Positions 49,031 through 60,929 of a stretch of DNA of 64,000 bases are shown piece by piece. Positions within the stretch are counted from its first letter, which is position 1, and every line of letters starts with the position of its first letter. The notes under the pieces are model-generated. The model did no database searches. It saw only the letters and a program-made list of their open reading frames with translations, and was not told the origin of the DNA. This stretch comes from Saururus chinensis (lineage: Eukaryota; Streptophyta; Magnoliopsida; Piperales; Saururaceae). Where the stretch lies: NCBI GenBank assembly GCA_035235625.1, contig CP141140.1, positions 38,249,351 through 38,313,350 of the forward strand, written 5' to 3'. The position numbers and the translations under genes are program-made.

Positions 49031-50120
49031 ACCCCTTATGTGTGGGTGTTTATGTTTGCGCACTCAAGTAAGTAGTATCATGGACTTGCTCTTACCTATT
49101 TGATCATGTGCCCCATGAGCATGGTGTGCCTTACCTTCGGAAAAGTTTATGGCGAATGAACATTTTTAAATTTGTTTTTGCTATTGCAAATGAATATTAA
49201 AGAAAAGCACCTTTTGTTTACTTAAATAATGCTCAAAGAGTAAATCGAATGGCTTGTGGTGTTCAAATGTCTTTTAGATCATTTAGAAATATTTACACAT
49301 ATTTACAAAGATGCATGTTGTTAGAATAAATTTGATTCAAGTATCTAGCAGTATTTAATCAGGCAGAAATGCAAGTTTTTAGATAATCAGGCAAAAGCCT
49401 ATTAGAGGTGTATGAGTTTGGTATTACATTGAAAAGGCCTAAAATTTCCTGTTGGGGTAAGTTTTTGTCCTGAAAGTTAAGTACAAGATAGGATTTGAAA
49501 TGAACTGGAAATAACTAAATGGGCATAAGATGCATAATCAGGCAGAACCTTCTCATAGTCAACTTCTTCCTATCATCTCTGTTTATCACTGTACTGTTAT
49601 AATTCATTGTTGTATTCATTATTTCCTACATTTTCTTTGCTTTCATTAGGTTGCTGGAATCATTAAATCTTGCAAGTTTTTTGGACAAATAGTAGAATGG
49701 TCTGATAAACCTGGAAAAGAAATCTGTTGTAAAAACTGTCAGTTCATTACTTTCTTTACTCAAGTCTAGCTTTCTCTGCTGAACCTTCATATCTAGGCCA
49801 TGTGTGTTCTTCTCTACTACTGTTGCTTATTGGCATTTTTTTCTTATTTGATGGGTCATGAAGGGCTAGTAATTAATATGAGCCAACGCCTGATGTATAT
49901 GTGATTCTATTGCATGGTGGTTTTGTTGTTTATTGAACCGAATGAGTTGGTTTCTTCAAAAAAATGTTGTTTTTTTAGAGAGAAAAAATGGTTGTAGATT
50001 TAAGGGAGCAGATTCTATTATGCTTAATGTTCATAAAGTTAATTTGTTACTGTGATGTATGATTTTGAAGTTTACTTATTATGTGATTTATTGATGAGGT
50101 TTTCTTTATTTTGATTGCAG

Positions 50121-50153
50121 ACTTGTCCTTTACTTCTTCGGGTATTTACCAAG
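50121..50153 (+). pseudogene. Captured exon of a SAP18-like gene
   Basis: Eleven codons read TCPLLLRVFTK, the conserved start of the SAP18 (Sin3-associated polypeptide 18) fold. They are bracketed by TTGATTGCAG before and GTATTA after, so exon and splice sites are preserved. No other SAP18 exons were recognised nearby. The match is short but exact to the conserved motif as I know it. Confidence 0.55.
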
Positions 50154-50903
50154 GTATTATGCCTGTGAATATTTCATGTTTATCATATGCAATACTGGTG
50201 CTTTATTGTGCCTCATATACAATGATTGAGTTCACTCTTATGATAACTAGTTTCTATGCTAGATGAGAGTTTATGGGATTGTCCTCTTGTTTAAGTTGTA
50301 TTATATTCAGGATTTGACTGTTAGACCTTGTAGAAATTTGTTAGGCTCCTTGCAACTCTGTCAGCTGGGTGTTTATTTTTTAGCTGAGCATGATGATTGA
50401 ATATAAACTCGAAGGAGCATTAAGATAATTTTACTTATTAGAAGCAAGCCAATTTTTTGCTAAGCACTATGTCTCATGAAATTGCCTAATTTGAATTTTA
50501 AGTCAGTCATCTATTATTTATGAAGTAATGCAACTTGGTAGTATATATTGAAAGTGTTAACCTTTATGGTTTACACATTTAGAATATTCATTGAAGGTAG
50601 TTGTTCATTTTTTTTATGTAAAATTACTTTTTTATTTTCTTAGGCATCTTAGTATCTTTAAATTTTGTTTAATTGGTATGATGACTTTAGTTTCATTCCT
50701 GCTCATAAAAAAATGTTGACCTCTTAATTGTAAGGCACACACATTCTAGACTGTCATTCTAGAGGAAGCTTCAATTTCGTACTCACCTTTGAATCATATG
50801 TTCTCTTTACACTCTAACAAAAGTACATTACAAAAAGAGAAGAAAAAAATCCAAGTTTTGTTTTGGGTTAGCAGAGTTTAGGCAAGTTTCTGTATGAACA
50901 GGG

Positions 50904-51063
50904 CTACTTATCACCTTGCTCTTCACCATCCTGGATACCGTTCATATGCCGGCAAACCTTCTCTAGCTCCATCACCCTGAAATGCATCCTCTCCAAGTTT
51001 AGCCTCATCTGCTCCTTCTCCTCCATGGACCTCTCCATCTCCCCTTTGCCTCTCTGAGCTTCC
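50904..51063 (-). pseudogene. Captured C-terminal exon of an NPH3/BTB-type gene
   Basis: The minus-strand frame reads SPSSWEAQRGKGEMERSMEE, then KEQMRLNLERMHFRVMELEK and VCRHMNG, with a stop at 50904-50906. The coiled-coil EKEQMRL-LE-M--RV-ELEK-C--M pattern resembles the C-terminal region of NPH3-family proteins. The upstream frame closes near 51085. Assignment is by pattern only. Confidence 0.4.
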
Positions 51064-51850
51064 CATGAGCTAGGACTCCCTGGACTGCTGGTTGGTTGGA
51101 TTCAGGCATCTGCATAACATTGATCTCTCGTCAAAGCTTGGTATTGGGTGGGACTACAAATAATAGCCATATGATATATCAGCTGATGAATAATATTTTT
51201 TTAAAACAAAAAAATTCACCTAGAGAGTCCACAATACAAATATTCCAACAACCACCTCAATTTTATGCATTGTAGAAAAGGATGAAAACAAAAAAAGGAA
51301 TTGCAGTGTTGTATTAAATTTTGTCACATGAATAGTCCTTTCCTTGGTTATAAAATTCAGCCAATCTTGAGTAAAACTAGAATTGGTGTACGTAGATTAT
51401 GAGAGTTTTGCGCAAATTTCAGTGAATCAATAACTATGTTTATTTAAAACCTTGTTGAATGAGTAACTATGTAGATTATGATAGTTTTGTTATTTTAATA
51501 ATTTTTTTGTTTGAAAATGTTTCTAGTGTTCTTATCATCTAGTTTTATCCTTTGAATTATCATCAAGCGCTTCTAATCCGCCTTGTTTTTCATGAATAAA
51601 ATTGTCCACATAAAGTATTAAACAAATGCTAATCTATTTTTATCTTGAATATTCATTTATTAAGGAAGTGGGTCCTATTCTAGGACTTACAACCATCTCG
51701 TGTGATGTGTCAATTTTTTGGCGGCCAAGCCTCACTTAACATTTTAAATAGTCTTGGGCTTTGTCCAATTCATTTTTGGGTCCATGTCACTAAGTGGGTT
51801 CACTTATTTTTTTGTTGGGTCCATTCTAAAACCCACTTACTTGCCTTAGC

Positions 51851-51860
51851 TATAAATAGG
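51851..51860 (+). promoter_or_regulatory. TATA box in LTR-like DNA
   Basis: TATAAATAGG preceded by AGC. It fits a plant core promoter of an LTR. Confidence 0.5.
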
Positions 51861-53803
51861 AACATTGGTCATTTTACCATTTGGGGTGGGCTGAGATTTG
51901 GGAGGCTTTGGGAGAGCTCTACCCCCTCTAAAGGCGGAAAGGCTTAATCCAAGGTATAATCACTCAATGTCTTTAATGTTTCTTTTGATTTTTGCCCTAA
52001 ATCCCATGTTCTTCTCCTCTTGAATGAAATTCTAGCTTTTCTTCTTCTCAAGTTCATTCTTTTGTCCATGTATTAAAATCTTAGATTTGGATTCTTGTTT
52101 CTAATCTTGTGATTTTTGTTTTGGGCCCAAGAGGATGTTAGATATATTATTTATTAGTGGTTTTGAGTCTCTATTTGGTTGAAAGGTTAGATTTTTACTT
52201 AGGGCTTATGTAACCTAATTTTTTGGGTAGGGATTCTTTGAGCTTGGAGAAGATTAAAGGGTCTACAATCTAAAATGAGGTAAGAGGTTTTTGTTTGATG
52301 AGGTTTTACTTGCATTAGCACCATGTTTGTGAGTGGATTTATGTTCTTGAAGTTTATGGATGTGTGAATTTGAATCTTCTTGAATAGATTATTTAATTAA
52401 TTTTTTAAATAAATATAGATGAGAAATATTATATCTATCATGTCTTAGGCTTAGAAAATTATTATTTGAAGTTTTAGGAATGTTTATGGAAAGTTGGTAT
52501 GAATTCGATTCGGTTTTGTGCAAGAAAAAAAACTTTTTTCGCAAGTTCTGGGCCAATCGATAGGCTAAACAACATATTTGAAGCCCTTTGTTCCCCAACA
52601 ATAGCCCAATTGAGGCTGATTAATCGGCTATACAATAAATTCATATGTGCTTATTTTTAAGTCGGACTTTTATGATTTCTTCATGTTTTTCACATATCAC
52701 TAGTAAAGTATGACCATGCTAAAGTATGAATGCTTGCATACATGCAACACTAATTATGTATGAACTGTGTCCACATGTTTTAGCTTATTCATGAACATGA
52801 CCACGTGTGTTTATGTTTACTTGTTTACATAATCTCATTAGCCATGACTAGACCATGTCTAATGTATGATAGGATTGATTAGTGTATGATTATTTATGCT
52901 TGTATGTGCCTAGTATTGTTTATGTATATATCATATCACATACATTATAAAAATGATTTGTTAAACTATGATTAACCATGTTTAATTATGATTAGCTATT
53001 ATGTGTCATATTTTTCCAGATTAGCCATATCATGGTTTTGAATGAATCGGTTGTTTGCCCAATGGGAATGATTTTCTATCCCAAAGGACAAGGTTTTCTG
53101 TTCTAAAAGGGCAAATTTCCTCTTTTGGTGAGAAACGCAGAATGATATAATGAGAAAACTTTTGAGACTTCTGAAGCAAGCTCTATGCTAGTTTGTCCGT
53201 GTGCATTGGCTAGCTAGGGGAACTTCTAGGGTATAGGATTTTCCAACTACTTAGGTCTTCCTTGGGATTACCAGGGTGAGCAGGCTACTTATGCCTTCGT
53301 ACTTAGGATTACCAGGACGAGCAAGATTAGTATATTCAGGTACTAGTATTTCTCTATTGTGAGGCATTTACTATACTAATTTGCACATAGTTGTGTACAA
53401 ATTATAATGTTATATTTGCATAGGTTGTGTATGGATTATGACACTTGATTATGCAGGATTTGTATGGATGTCACTTGAATGTATAAGTTGTGTGTGTGGA
53501 TTATGCACTATAATTGAGACATGATGCACAAGTTTTTCTTATGGATATATGATGCATGAATGAGCATATGCTATAAGTGTGAGGGATTTGATGTGCTCTT
53601 GTGTTATCAACACTAGTTTTGTATAGGACTTAAGTTATGATTCTTAAAGATTATGTTTTGGTATTAATGTGAGTTTTATGTTTTCAAACCCTTACTAAAC
53701 TAAGCTCACTTTGTTTGCATTCTTTTATTTTTGGGGCTATATGATTGTGCCATGCAGGTACTTAGGATGATCTATTTTATGAGCATGAAGAAGATTAGAT
53801 GCA

Positions 53804-53808
53804 CATGG
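53804..53808. other. Target-site duplication of solo LTR, left copy (CATGG)
   Basis: CATGG immediately before TGTAAGGACCC; repeated at 57372-57376. Confidence 0.85.
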
Positions 53809-54910
53809 TGTAAGGACCCTCATCTTTAAACCGGTTTTGATTTTTATTTAATTATGGGTTATCGTGCAATTTACGTGTTTTCTGATCTTATTCGGTGATT
53901 TCGTAAATAAATAGAGTTTGTGATGGTTTTAACCAAAATTAACTTCAATATTAGTGGTTTTAAGTGATTTTAAACCACATGTGAATTTTTGAGATTTTTC
54001 GGAATTTTCACTATTTTCCCAAAAAAATTAGGGTTTTGGCGGGACCCCTGTGGGCCCCACGGTTGAAAATTTTATTTTTATGTCAAATGAACCTAGACAT
54101 ATACTTAAGGTCACACAAAAATTTTCAGAATTTTATTAGGCTTAATTCGTGCTTAAATTTGCAAAATAACCACTTTTAGCCTACTTTTCATATTTACACC
54201 CCAAAACTTACCTTTGCCTACCCCAACCCTTACTATAAAAGGGCAAACCTGAGCCATTTCCATTTTTGGGAATAGGCTAAGGAAGGAGGTCTGGCCTAAT
54301 CCCCACTTAGGCCCGAATTAGAAGCCGATTAAGGTAAGCTTGCTCTAATTAAGCACTAATCCATGGCTTTTCTCTTAATTTCTTCTAAATCTACCATTTT
54401 CCCCTTGATTCAATTCATTTTTGACCATCAAAAGCTACTGATTTGTGTTTTACTACAAACCCTAACATTCAAAATTCGATTTTTACTACCAACAAGCCCT
54501 AGATCTAAGATTTAATTAGGGATTTCTTAAGTAAATCGATTTCCATTGGTGTTTAATTCAAACTCATTGTATTTTCAAGGATTTCAAGAAGGGTGACTCT
54601 TCAATCCGAGCTTAATCAAGTGCTGAGGTAATGGGTCTTCAAAATCTCTGTTTATCCATGGTAAAACTCTTCATTTTTGGCTTATTTCGAAATGGTTTGC
54701 TTGATTTAGTGTGTTAATGGTAAGATTAGAAAATGGAATTATTTAATCCCGATTTCTTAGGGTTTTGCATTATTATAGTTTGGTGTGATATTCTGGAAGT
54801 CAAGGAGGACTTTTGATGATGATTAGGGTGCTAGATGTGGATTTGAAGTGTTATCTATGGAGTTTCGGTTTGATTTTGCGAAAGGAAGAAGATGACTGTT
54901 TCAGTGTTGG

Positions 54911-55005
54911 CGATCGATCGGCCTTGCAGGGCGATCGATCGGCTGAACTGAAATTTTCAAAATTTTGTGTGTAACTGATCGAACGGCCTGAAGGGCGATC
55001 GATCG
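54911..55005 (+). promoter_or_regulatory. CGATCGATCG module in the solo LTR
   Basis: CGATCGATCG at 54911-54920, 54932-54941 and 54996-55005, with a variant GATCGAACGG near 54977. The second copy lies in a 19-nt string identical to one in the Athila LTRs. It is about 680 bp downstream of the TATA box, hence probably in the transcribed part of this LTR. Confidence 0.6.
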
Positions 55006-55807
55006 GCTACACAGGAAATTGTATGTTGTGTGTATGATGCCTATTTTGATGATTCCACTTTAGCTTGCCAATTTTATATGAATGTGGAGTGTTTTAAGCT
55101 ATGTTATGCTACTGGAAATGCATGCTATTGAGTTTATGGAGTTGAGATATATGCTTAGTGATGGTGGAATGACTTATGTTTTGTGGTATGATGTTGGAAT
55201 CGTTATTTTGAAATTATAAATAGTTGTTTCCCTTTGGTTAAGCATATTTCAGTAGGACTACAATCATTGTTGGACAGATTTGTCATGATAAATTGTGATT
55301 AATGGTGTGTGAATGTTGGTGAATACCATGACTCAATGATGAAATGAGTGATGTTATAGGTGTTTAGCCTTTGTGGTTGAGTTTTGAATCTAGCTAAGAT
55401 TTCAACGATTCTTCTACTATGATTTCCGCTGGAATTCATGTTTAGGTAGAAATTCACATGTGTAGTGTGGTAGTGAGTTGATTTTCAAGCATGTTAATAT
55501 GCATCATGTGAAAGGCTTCTACTAGTTACACACACACATGTGGGGGTTAAATGATGATGTTGAAGCTTAATATCGTGATTATGAATGATGCATTAGGGGC
55601 TGGTGAGAGCACTTATCATGATTAGGGTTCATGTATGCTTTGCCCACGCATATACCATGCTGCACGCATCATGAAAATGGATTTCCAATTGAGGCTTCAT
55701 CGTGATTAATCGAATTTGACCGATTGGATGCAATGTGATGGAATTGCGTGCCGGGTTTATCGGTCGTGGATTAATCGCAAGTTGATTGGTCCGAAAGGAC
55801 ATATTTT

Positions 55808-55876
55808 GATTTGAAGTTCCTGTGTGGAACGATTTGAAGTTCCTGTGTGGAACGATTTGGAGTTCCTGTGTGGAAC
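55808..55876 (+). repeat. Three tandem copies of a 23-bp unit
   Basis: GATTTG-AGTTCCTGTGTGGAAC starts at 55808, 55831 and 55854. Each holds the inverted repeat GTTCC...GGAAC. Confidence 0.9.
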
Positions 55877-56292
55877 GAGTGCACTCCCCAGGTTGAGTCT
55901 TGTTTAATGGAATGATGTGGGGACGAGTTGTGTACTTGTCTTGCGGATATGTGAGAATATTATTATGTGTGTCATCTGGACCCTGAGAATCCAATGTGGT
56001 ATGCCGTGTGCACCCCGCTACCACGTGTTCTAGGGTTCTCTGTGTGAGAACTCGGGCTCTTCCCTCCGCAGGAGATGTCCCTGGGCGAACACCCCTGCTC
56101 TAGATTCTCTGTGTGAGAATGGGACATCCTTGGCCAGGATCATCCAGGGCGAGCAGTATTAGGGATTGACAACCCCGATCTTTCCTGAATTCTTGTGTAG
56201 AATTTTGTACCATGACACGCCTTCGTGGCCTTGTCTATGCTCCCGTCTGTGTGACGTTAACGTGTGATTACTCCTTGATGGAGGTGGATTGT

Positions 56293-56744
56293 GATGACAT
56301 TATGCATGTGGAATATGTATGTTAGAGATACATCCATGCATGTTGATTTTGATGTTATGCATGTGGAATATGTATGTTAGAGATACATCCATGCATGTTG
56401 ATTTTGATGTTATGCATGTGGAATATGTATGTTAGAGATACATCCATGCATGTTGATTTTGATGTTATGCATGTGGAAATATGTATGTTAGAGATACATC
56501 CATGCATGTTGATTTTGATGTTATGCATGTGGAATATGTATGTTAAAGATACATCCATGCATGTTGATTTTGATGTTATGCATGTGGAATATGTATGTTA
56601 GAGATACATCCATGCATGTTGATTTTGATGATAAAATGTATGTGGAAATATGTATGTTAGAGATACATCCATGCGGGATTGGTTATGATGTGAATGCATG
56701 TGGGAATATGTATGCTAGAGATACATCCATGCAGGTTGAATTAT
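56293..56744 (+). repeat. Minisatellite, eight units of 55-60 bp
   Basis: Units start near 56293, 56351, 56406, 56461, 56517, 56572, 56627 and 56687. The central ones are nearly identical and the last two are diverged. Each holds ATGCATGTGGAATATGTATG and AGAGATACATCCATGC. Frames run open through it on both strands, as expected for a repeat with a period near a multiple of three. Confidence 0.95.
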
Positions 56745-57371
56745 GCATTATGATGTAGTGTTAGGTGATATGAATGTGTGATCAGGAAGTGATGCACCAT
56801 GTAAATCTTTGATCTGAACGATCTCATTTCTAAGCTATCGTATTTTCTACGTTGACAGTGATATTAAAAACCATTGCTGAGTTTGTTAAACTCACACCTC
56901 TTTTGTGTTTTGATTTGGGGCTGCGTGGTGCGACACGCAGACGGACAGGATTGCCTTTTTGAGGAAAGGTCAGAGGTAGCTTGGGTGTGATGATGGAGAT
57001 CGTTGCGTGACTTATCATCGTTTCTTTCATGCTTTATGTTCGAACCTTTGTGTAGGGTTCTTGTTGTGGTTTTATGTCACATGTTACAGTTATGTTTGCT
57101 TATGACTTATTTTGAGCCGGTGTGGGCTTTACTTAACTAAGTTTGTGGGTTTGAGATTGTTGTTTACTTTGTGATAAGCAACACCTTTTTTTTCCCTTTT
57201 ATTTACTCTTGCTCAAAGGATTGTGCGCACTCCATGTTGCTATTAATCGCCCGTGGTTAGGGATTAAGTCTTCCGCTAGAATCGTTTCTCAATTTCACTT
57301 CGTCGCCCCCGCGCGCTTGACCGGCCCTTGGACCGGGTTTGGCTCGGGTCGGGCATCGCCGGGGCGTGACA

Positions 57372-57376
57372 CATGG
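57372..57376. other. Target-site duplication of solo LTR, right copy (CATGG)
   Basis: CATGG immediately after GGGGCGTGACA. Confidence 0.85.
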
Positions 57377-57720
57377 AGTGGGGGGTAGCTCTACTATGTA
57401 TTGGGGATAGACTTTTGATGATTTATGTTACAACTTGTACACTTTACAAGTTTAAGGAGAGCCTTGTTTGATGGCTTAAACATGTTTGTTGCCTTTTTAG
57501 GTTTGAAACTTCTTATATTATTTTGAGACTTGTGTGGGTTTGTGAATGACTAAGAGAATTAATTTCTTTTACCTAAGAGACTTAATTAATTTATTTTACC
57601 TTCCATTAACTATTTTTGTATAAAGTGGAATGTAGTGTACTTTGATATAGCCCAAATTTGGGTTAGTATTCAACTCGTCTCAGCTTAATCATCTCTCTTT
57701 GGCCTGATTCGGGTCATTGG
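57377..57720. other. LTR-like noncoding DNA, right part
   Basis: Continuation of 51651-53808 after the solo LTR (AGTGGGG-GTAGCTCTACTATGTATTGGGGATAG). It is noncoding and ends where TGTCACGCCC begins at 57721. Confidence 0.4.
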
Positions 57721-58641
57721 TGTCACGCCCTGTTACACACCACCCCTGACTTGAACCCGGTTTAAGAAGGAAGTGGTATGTGGCGCGACGAAGTTATGTG
57801 GAATTGCGGAAGACTTAACCCATCCTTGGGTGAAATGCACATTGAAGTAAGTGCATGTGCCCTTCGCGCAAAAGAAAATATAAAAAATAAAGGAATACTT
57901 AACAAGTCTACTCATATCCACATCATCTAGATAACACATAAAAATAAGCCTCAAGTGCTAAACAAGTCTAACCCAACAATGGCTAATCATAATGTGTAAG
58001 TAGAGTCAAATGTATAAGTTCAACATAACATAGATCCAAACTAACATAACTCCAAGTAACTATAGCCCTCTCAATGAATGTGGTCATCCTCATGCTCATT
58101 GTAGAGCCCATTCGAAGCACCTACATAGCACAACATGCGGCCCTAAAAGAAAACCATAAAACAAAGAGGGGTTTTATTATGGAATATAAATTCATGAAAA
58201 CATCATATGCATTCTCAATCCCAACATGCATCATATATCCATTCTCTAAGCCTGTGCATCATGAGATAATTTATATTCCATAAACACATAATCATGCCAC
58301 CTATACATCATGACATAACCCACATTCCATAAATATATATTCATGCCACCTGTACATTATGATGTAAAACACATTCCATAGACATATAATCATGCCACAT
58401 GTGCATCATGGGTTCATCCATAGTTCATAAATCATATACACATCATGTGTAATCATATGAATCTCATTATAACATTTACATCCTGCGTGAATCAATTTTC
58501 AATATTCATATCTTGCATAATCATATCCCAATATACACATTCACCCTATATAATCAAGTGTATCAAACATATCTCATCCTGCATTTCCTTTCATAACCAT
58601 TCCATAATCACCATGTGTAACATAAGCTTCATTATTCCTAC

Positions 58642-58646
58642 ACAAC
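58642..58646. other. Target-site duplication of LTR copy B, left copy (ACAAC)
   Basis: ACAAC directly before TGTAACACCCGAG; repeated at 63297-63301. Confidence 0.85.
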
Positions 58647-59389
58647 TGTAACACCCGAGATTTTTCATACATTTTCTTCAAAATTTGCAGAAATATTTTT
58701 GCAATATAAATGCTATAAATCGGGAAAATGACGAATACAAAACTTGTGAAAATAGTTTTATAATTTAAAACATAACACATCGGTTTTCCCATACAAATTT
58801 TTACTTATTCGATCAAACATCGTATAGCCAAACCAAACATCCTCAGGCGCTACTTGAAAACAACCATATGAATAAATTGCTATGTTCATAGACTTTAAAT
58901 ACAAATATCTCCCAGGCATCCCTGAGTGCAAGTCCCATAATAGTCCACAGTCTAATCCAAACTAAAAGTCCAGAATACATAAACACCTGACTTCTCATCT
59001 CACCCAATACAATAGATCGTGGCACAAAGAAAACTCACAGTGAGTAAAGGATATACCTGAGTCCAAAGGAATCAATCCACCTTGGAATCGAGCATCCATC
59101 TTTAGGAGCTCTCCGCACAAACTTGCACAAACCTCCCATACAACAAGGCTAAAAAATAGGGTAATGAGTATTTTCATACTCAGTAGGAAAGTACCCAGTA
59201 GGGGAGTTCTAAACAGTGAACTCAACAAATCCATACATAGATATGTTCATGCAACTCAAACATGAAGCAAACATGCATATCATAAACATACTCATACACA
59301 TACAATCACGCATACCATCATGCCAACATCATACCAGCGAATCAAACTTACACAAACACCCTTATTCAGGGTCTTACAAACTTACTCGC

Positions 59390-59670
59390 ACCATTGTACA
59401 CTTGCTCAAACAACTTACACATACCTATACGACCTTACTCGTACAATCATACGCTTACTTATACAGCGTACACATATTTGTACGACCCTACTAGTACAAT
59501 CTTACTTGTACGACCTTACTCATACAGTCTTACTCAAAATCACACACTTACTGTCTTACTTGGAAACATACTCTTACAATCTTACTCATACTCATACTCT
59601 TACAGTCGTGCTCATACTCATACTCTTACAGTCATACACATACTCATACTCATACAGTCGTACTCCTACT
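59390..59670 (-). repeat. Degenerate short tandem repeats (TACTCATAC/TTACAGTC)
   Basis: Words such as ACTTACTCATAC, GACCTTACTCGTAC and ACTCTTACAGTC recur every 15-30 bp. The frames across it are Thr/Tyr/Ser/Leu-rich and are not genes. Confidence 0.8.
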
Positions 59671-60929
59671 ATCAACCACTGAAGCTCATTAGAACTACTA
59701 AGCTCCAACGTCGAAAGGAAAAGAATGCCACTGGGGCATCACCTTAACCTCTGGGGAGTGACTAGATGCCATGGACTTTTCTAAAGGTAAGGCACACCTA
59801 TGCTCATGGGGCACATGATCAAACAGGTAAAAGCAGGTCCATGATACTACTTACCTGAGAGCACAAACATAAACACCCACACATAAGGGGTCATACAGTT
59901 GCCCACCATAATGGGTCTTATAGTGCCAGTGCCACTCTTGGGCAGAAATCATACAGTGCCACTTGGGCAGAAACATACAGTGCCACTATTGGGCAGAATC
60001 ATACAGTGCCACCCATGGGTAGAAATCATCCAACGCTCTCAATAGGGCATCAAACATATGGGCTTAATGCAATACATAGACCAAATTGAAAACATGCATT
60101 GCTCTCAATAGAGCATCAGACGTCTGGGCTTCAAACAGCACACAGACCAAACTAGAAACATACATCGCTTTCTACAGAGCATCAGTTGTCAAGTGCTCTA
60201 TACAGCACACATACAACATCCCGCAGGATAAACACCATGGGAAGACATGAGAAATGCTCAACCAACTCATTATTGGCTAGCTCAAACATGAAACTTAATC
60301 TGTCGAACCCTTAGGTCTCAAACTCACAGCGCTATCATTAGCTTTCTTATAATTCAAGTTTGAATTAAGTACATTATGTGGTACAATTATGCCACACAAG
60401 CACTCAAGCATACCATGCTCCACTGATCAAAAGCTAAGCCCGATCCAAAACCCAGTTCATTAGGGTAGCAGACTTCACTTAACCCGTCTATATCATGATC
60501 AACTCATAGTACATCAAATCCTTGCAGTTTTACATATTCCGCCATCTACCTTATGGCCAAAATATCCTACACAAACATCATCAAACTAAGCTCCTCACAG
60601 CCAAACCCAGTTATACCCTCTTACTTATACCTCACTTATTATGCTTACTTTTTACTTCATAATCTATACATTATACTTGTACAATTATGCACACTCTTAC
60701 TATCTGACAATCCCCCAACATGTGCTCTGATCCAAAATAATCCACTCCAATCCTCGCCCGTCATACTCATATCCTTTGTCATCCATCATACACTTACATA
60801 TCCATATTCAAATCCATATAAAACACTGTCACTTCTTGCCATCCATAGCCCATACCTCTGCCCACATGCACATACACATATCCATAGCATAGGCAAATAG
60901 CCATCTTACATAAGTAGCTTACAAACATG

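Larger units (their letters stand above)
46842..49153 (+). repeat. Large gypsy LTR copy A, right segment (3' truncated)
   Basis: It continues the LTR interrupted at 24349 and is homologous in inverse orientation to about 59768-62130. It carries the GCTAG-repeat block (47560-47880), the TCTGTGTGCTGTAT block (48660-48835) and the GGCACTGTATG block (48836-49030). Homology stops after TTATGGC at 49153, so about 1.1 kb of the LTR 3' end present in copy B is missing. Confidence 0.85.
49154..51650. other. AT-rich segment with captured host-gene fragments
   Basis: No intact gene. Two recognisable exon-like fragments of unrelated genes, on opposite strands, lie within 1 kb (50121-50153 + and 50904-51063 -). 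A third frame, at 49652-49743 after an acceptor-like CATTAG, reads VAGIIKSCKFFGQIVEW and further; I do not recognise it. This mixture is typical of Pack-type transposons or Helitrons, but no element termini were found. Confidence 0.45.
51651..53808. other. LTR-like noncoding DNA, left part
   Basis: A TATA box at 51851 (TATAAATAGG) with a plausible transcribed leader after it, then noncoding AT-rich DNA. Near 53750 there is TGCAGGTACTTAGGATGA, typical of the late part of large gypsy LTRs. The sequence is interrupted by the solo LTR at 53809 and resumes at 57377. Outer limits are unknown. Confidence 0.4.
53809..57371 (+). mobile_element. Solo LTR of a large-LTR gypsy element (3563 bp)
   Basis: It begins TGTAAGGACCC and ends GGGGCGTGACA, flanked by CATGG on both sides. 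It contains a TATA box at about 54234 (CTATAAAAGGG), CGATCGATCG copies at 54911, 54932 and 54996, a 23-bp triplicate (55808-55876), a 55-60-bp minisatellite (56293-56744), and a GC-rich end. There is no internal coding region, so it is the product of LTR-LTR recombination. The TGTAA/TGTCA...GTGACA ends and the size suggest a Tekay/Del-type chromovirus, which is an inference. Confidence 0.88.

Noticed and set aside
56355-56601. Open frames on both strands with a repeated 18-19-residue unit
   Set aside because: Translation of the 55-bp minisatellite. Symmetric openness on both strands argues against coding.
59320-59747. Overlapping Thr/Tyr/Ser-rich frames
   Set aside because: Translations of degenerate short tandem repeats inside LTR copy B.
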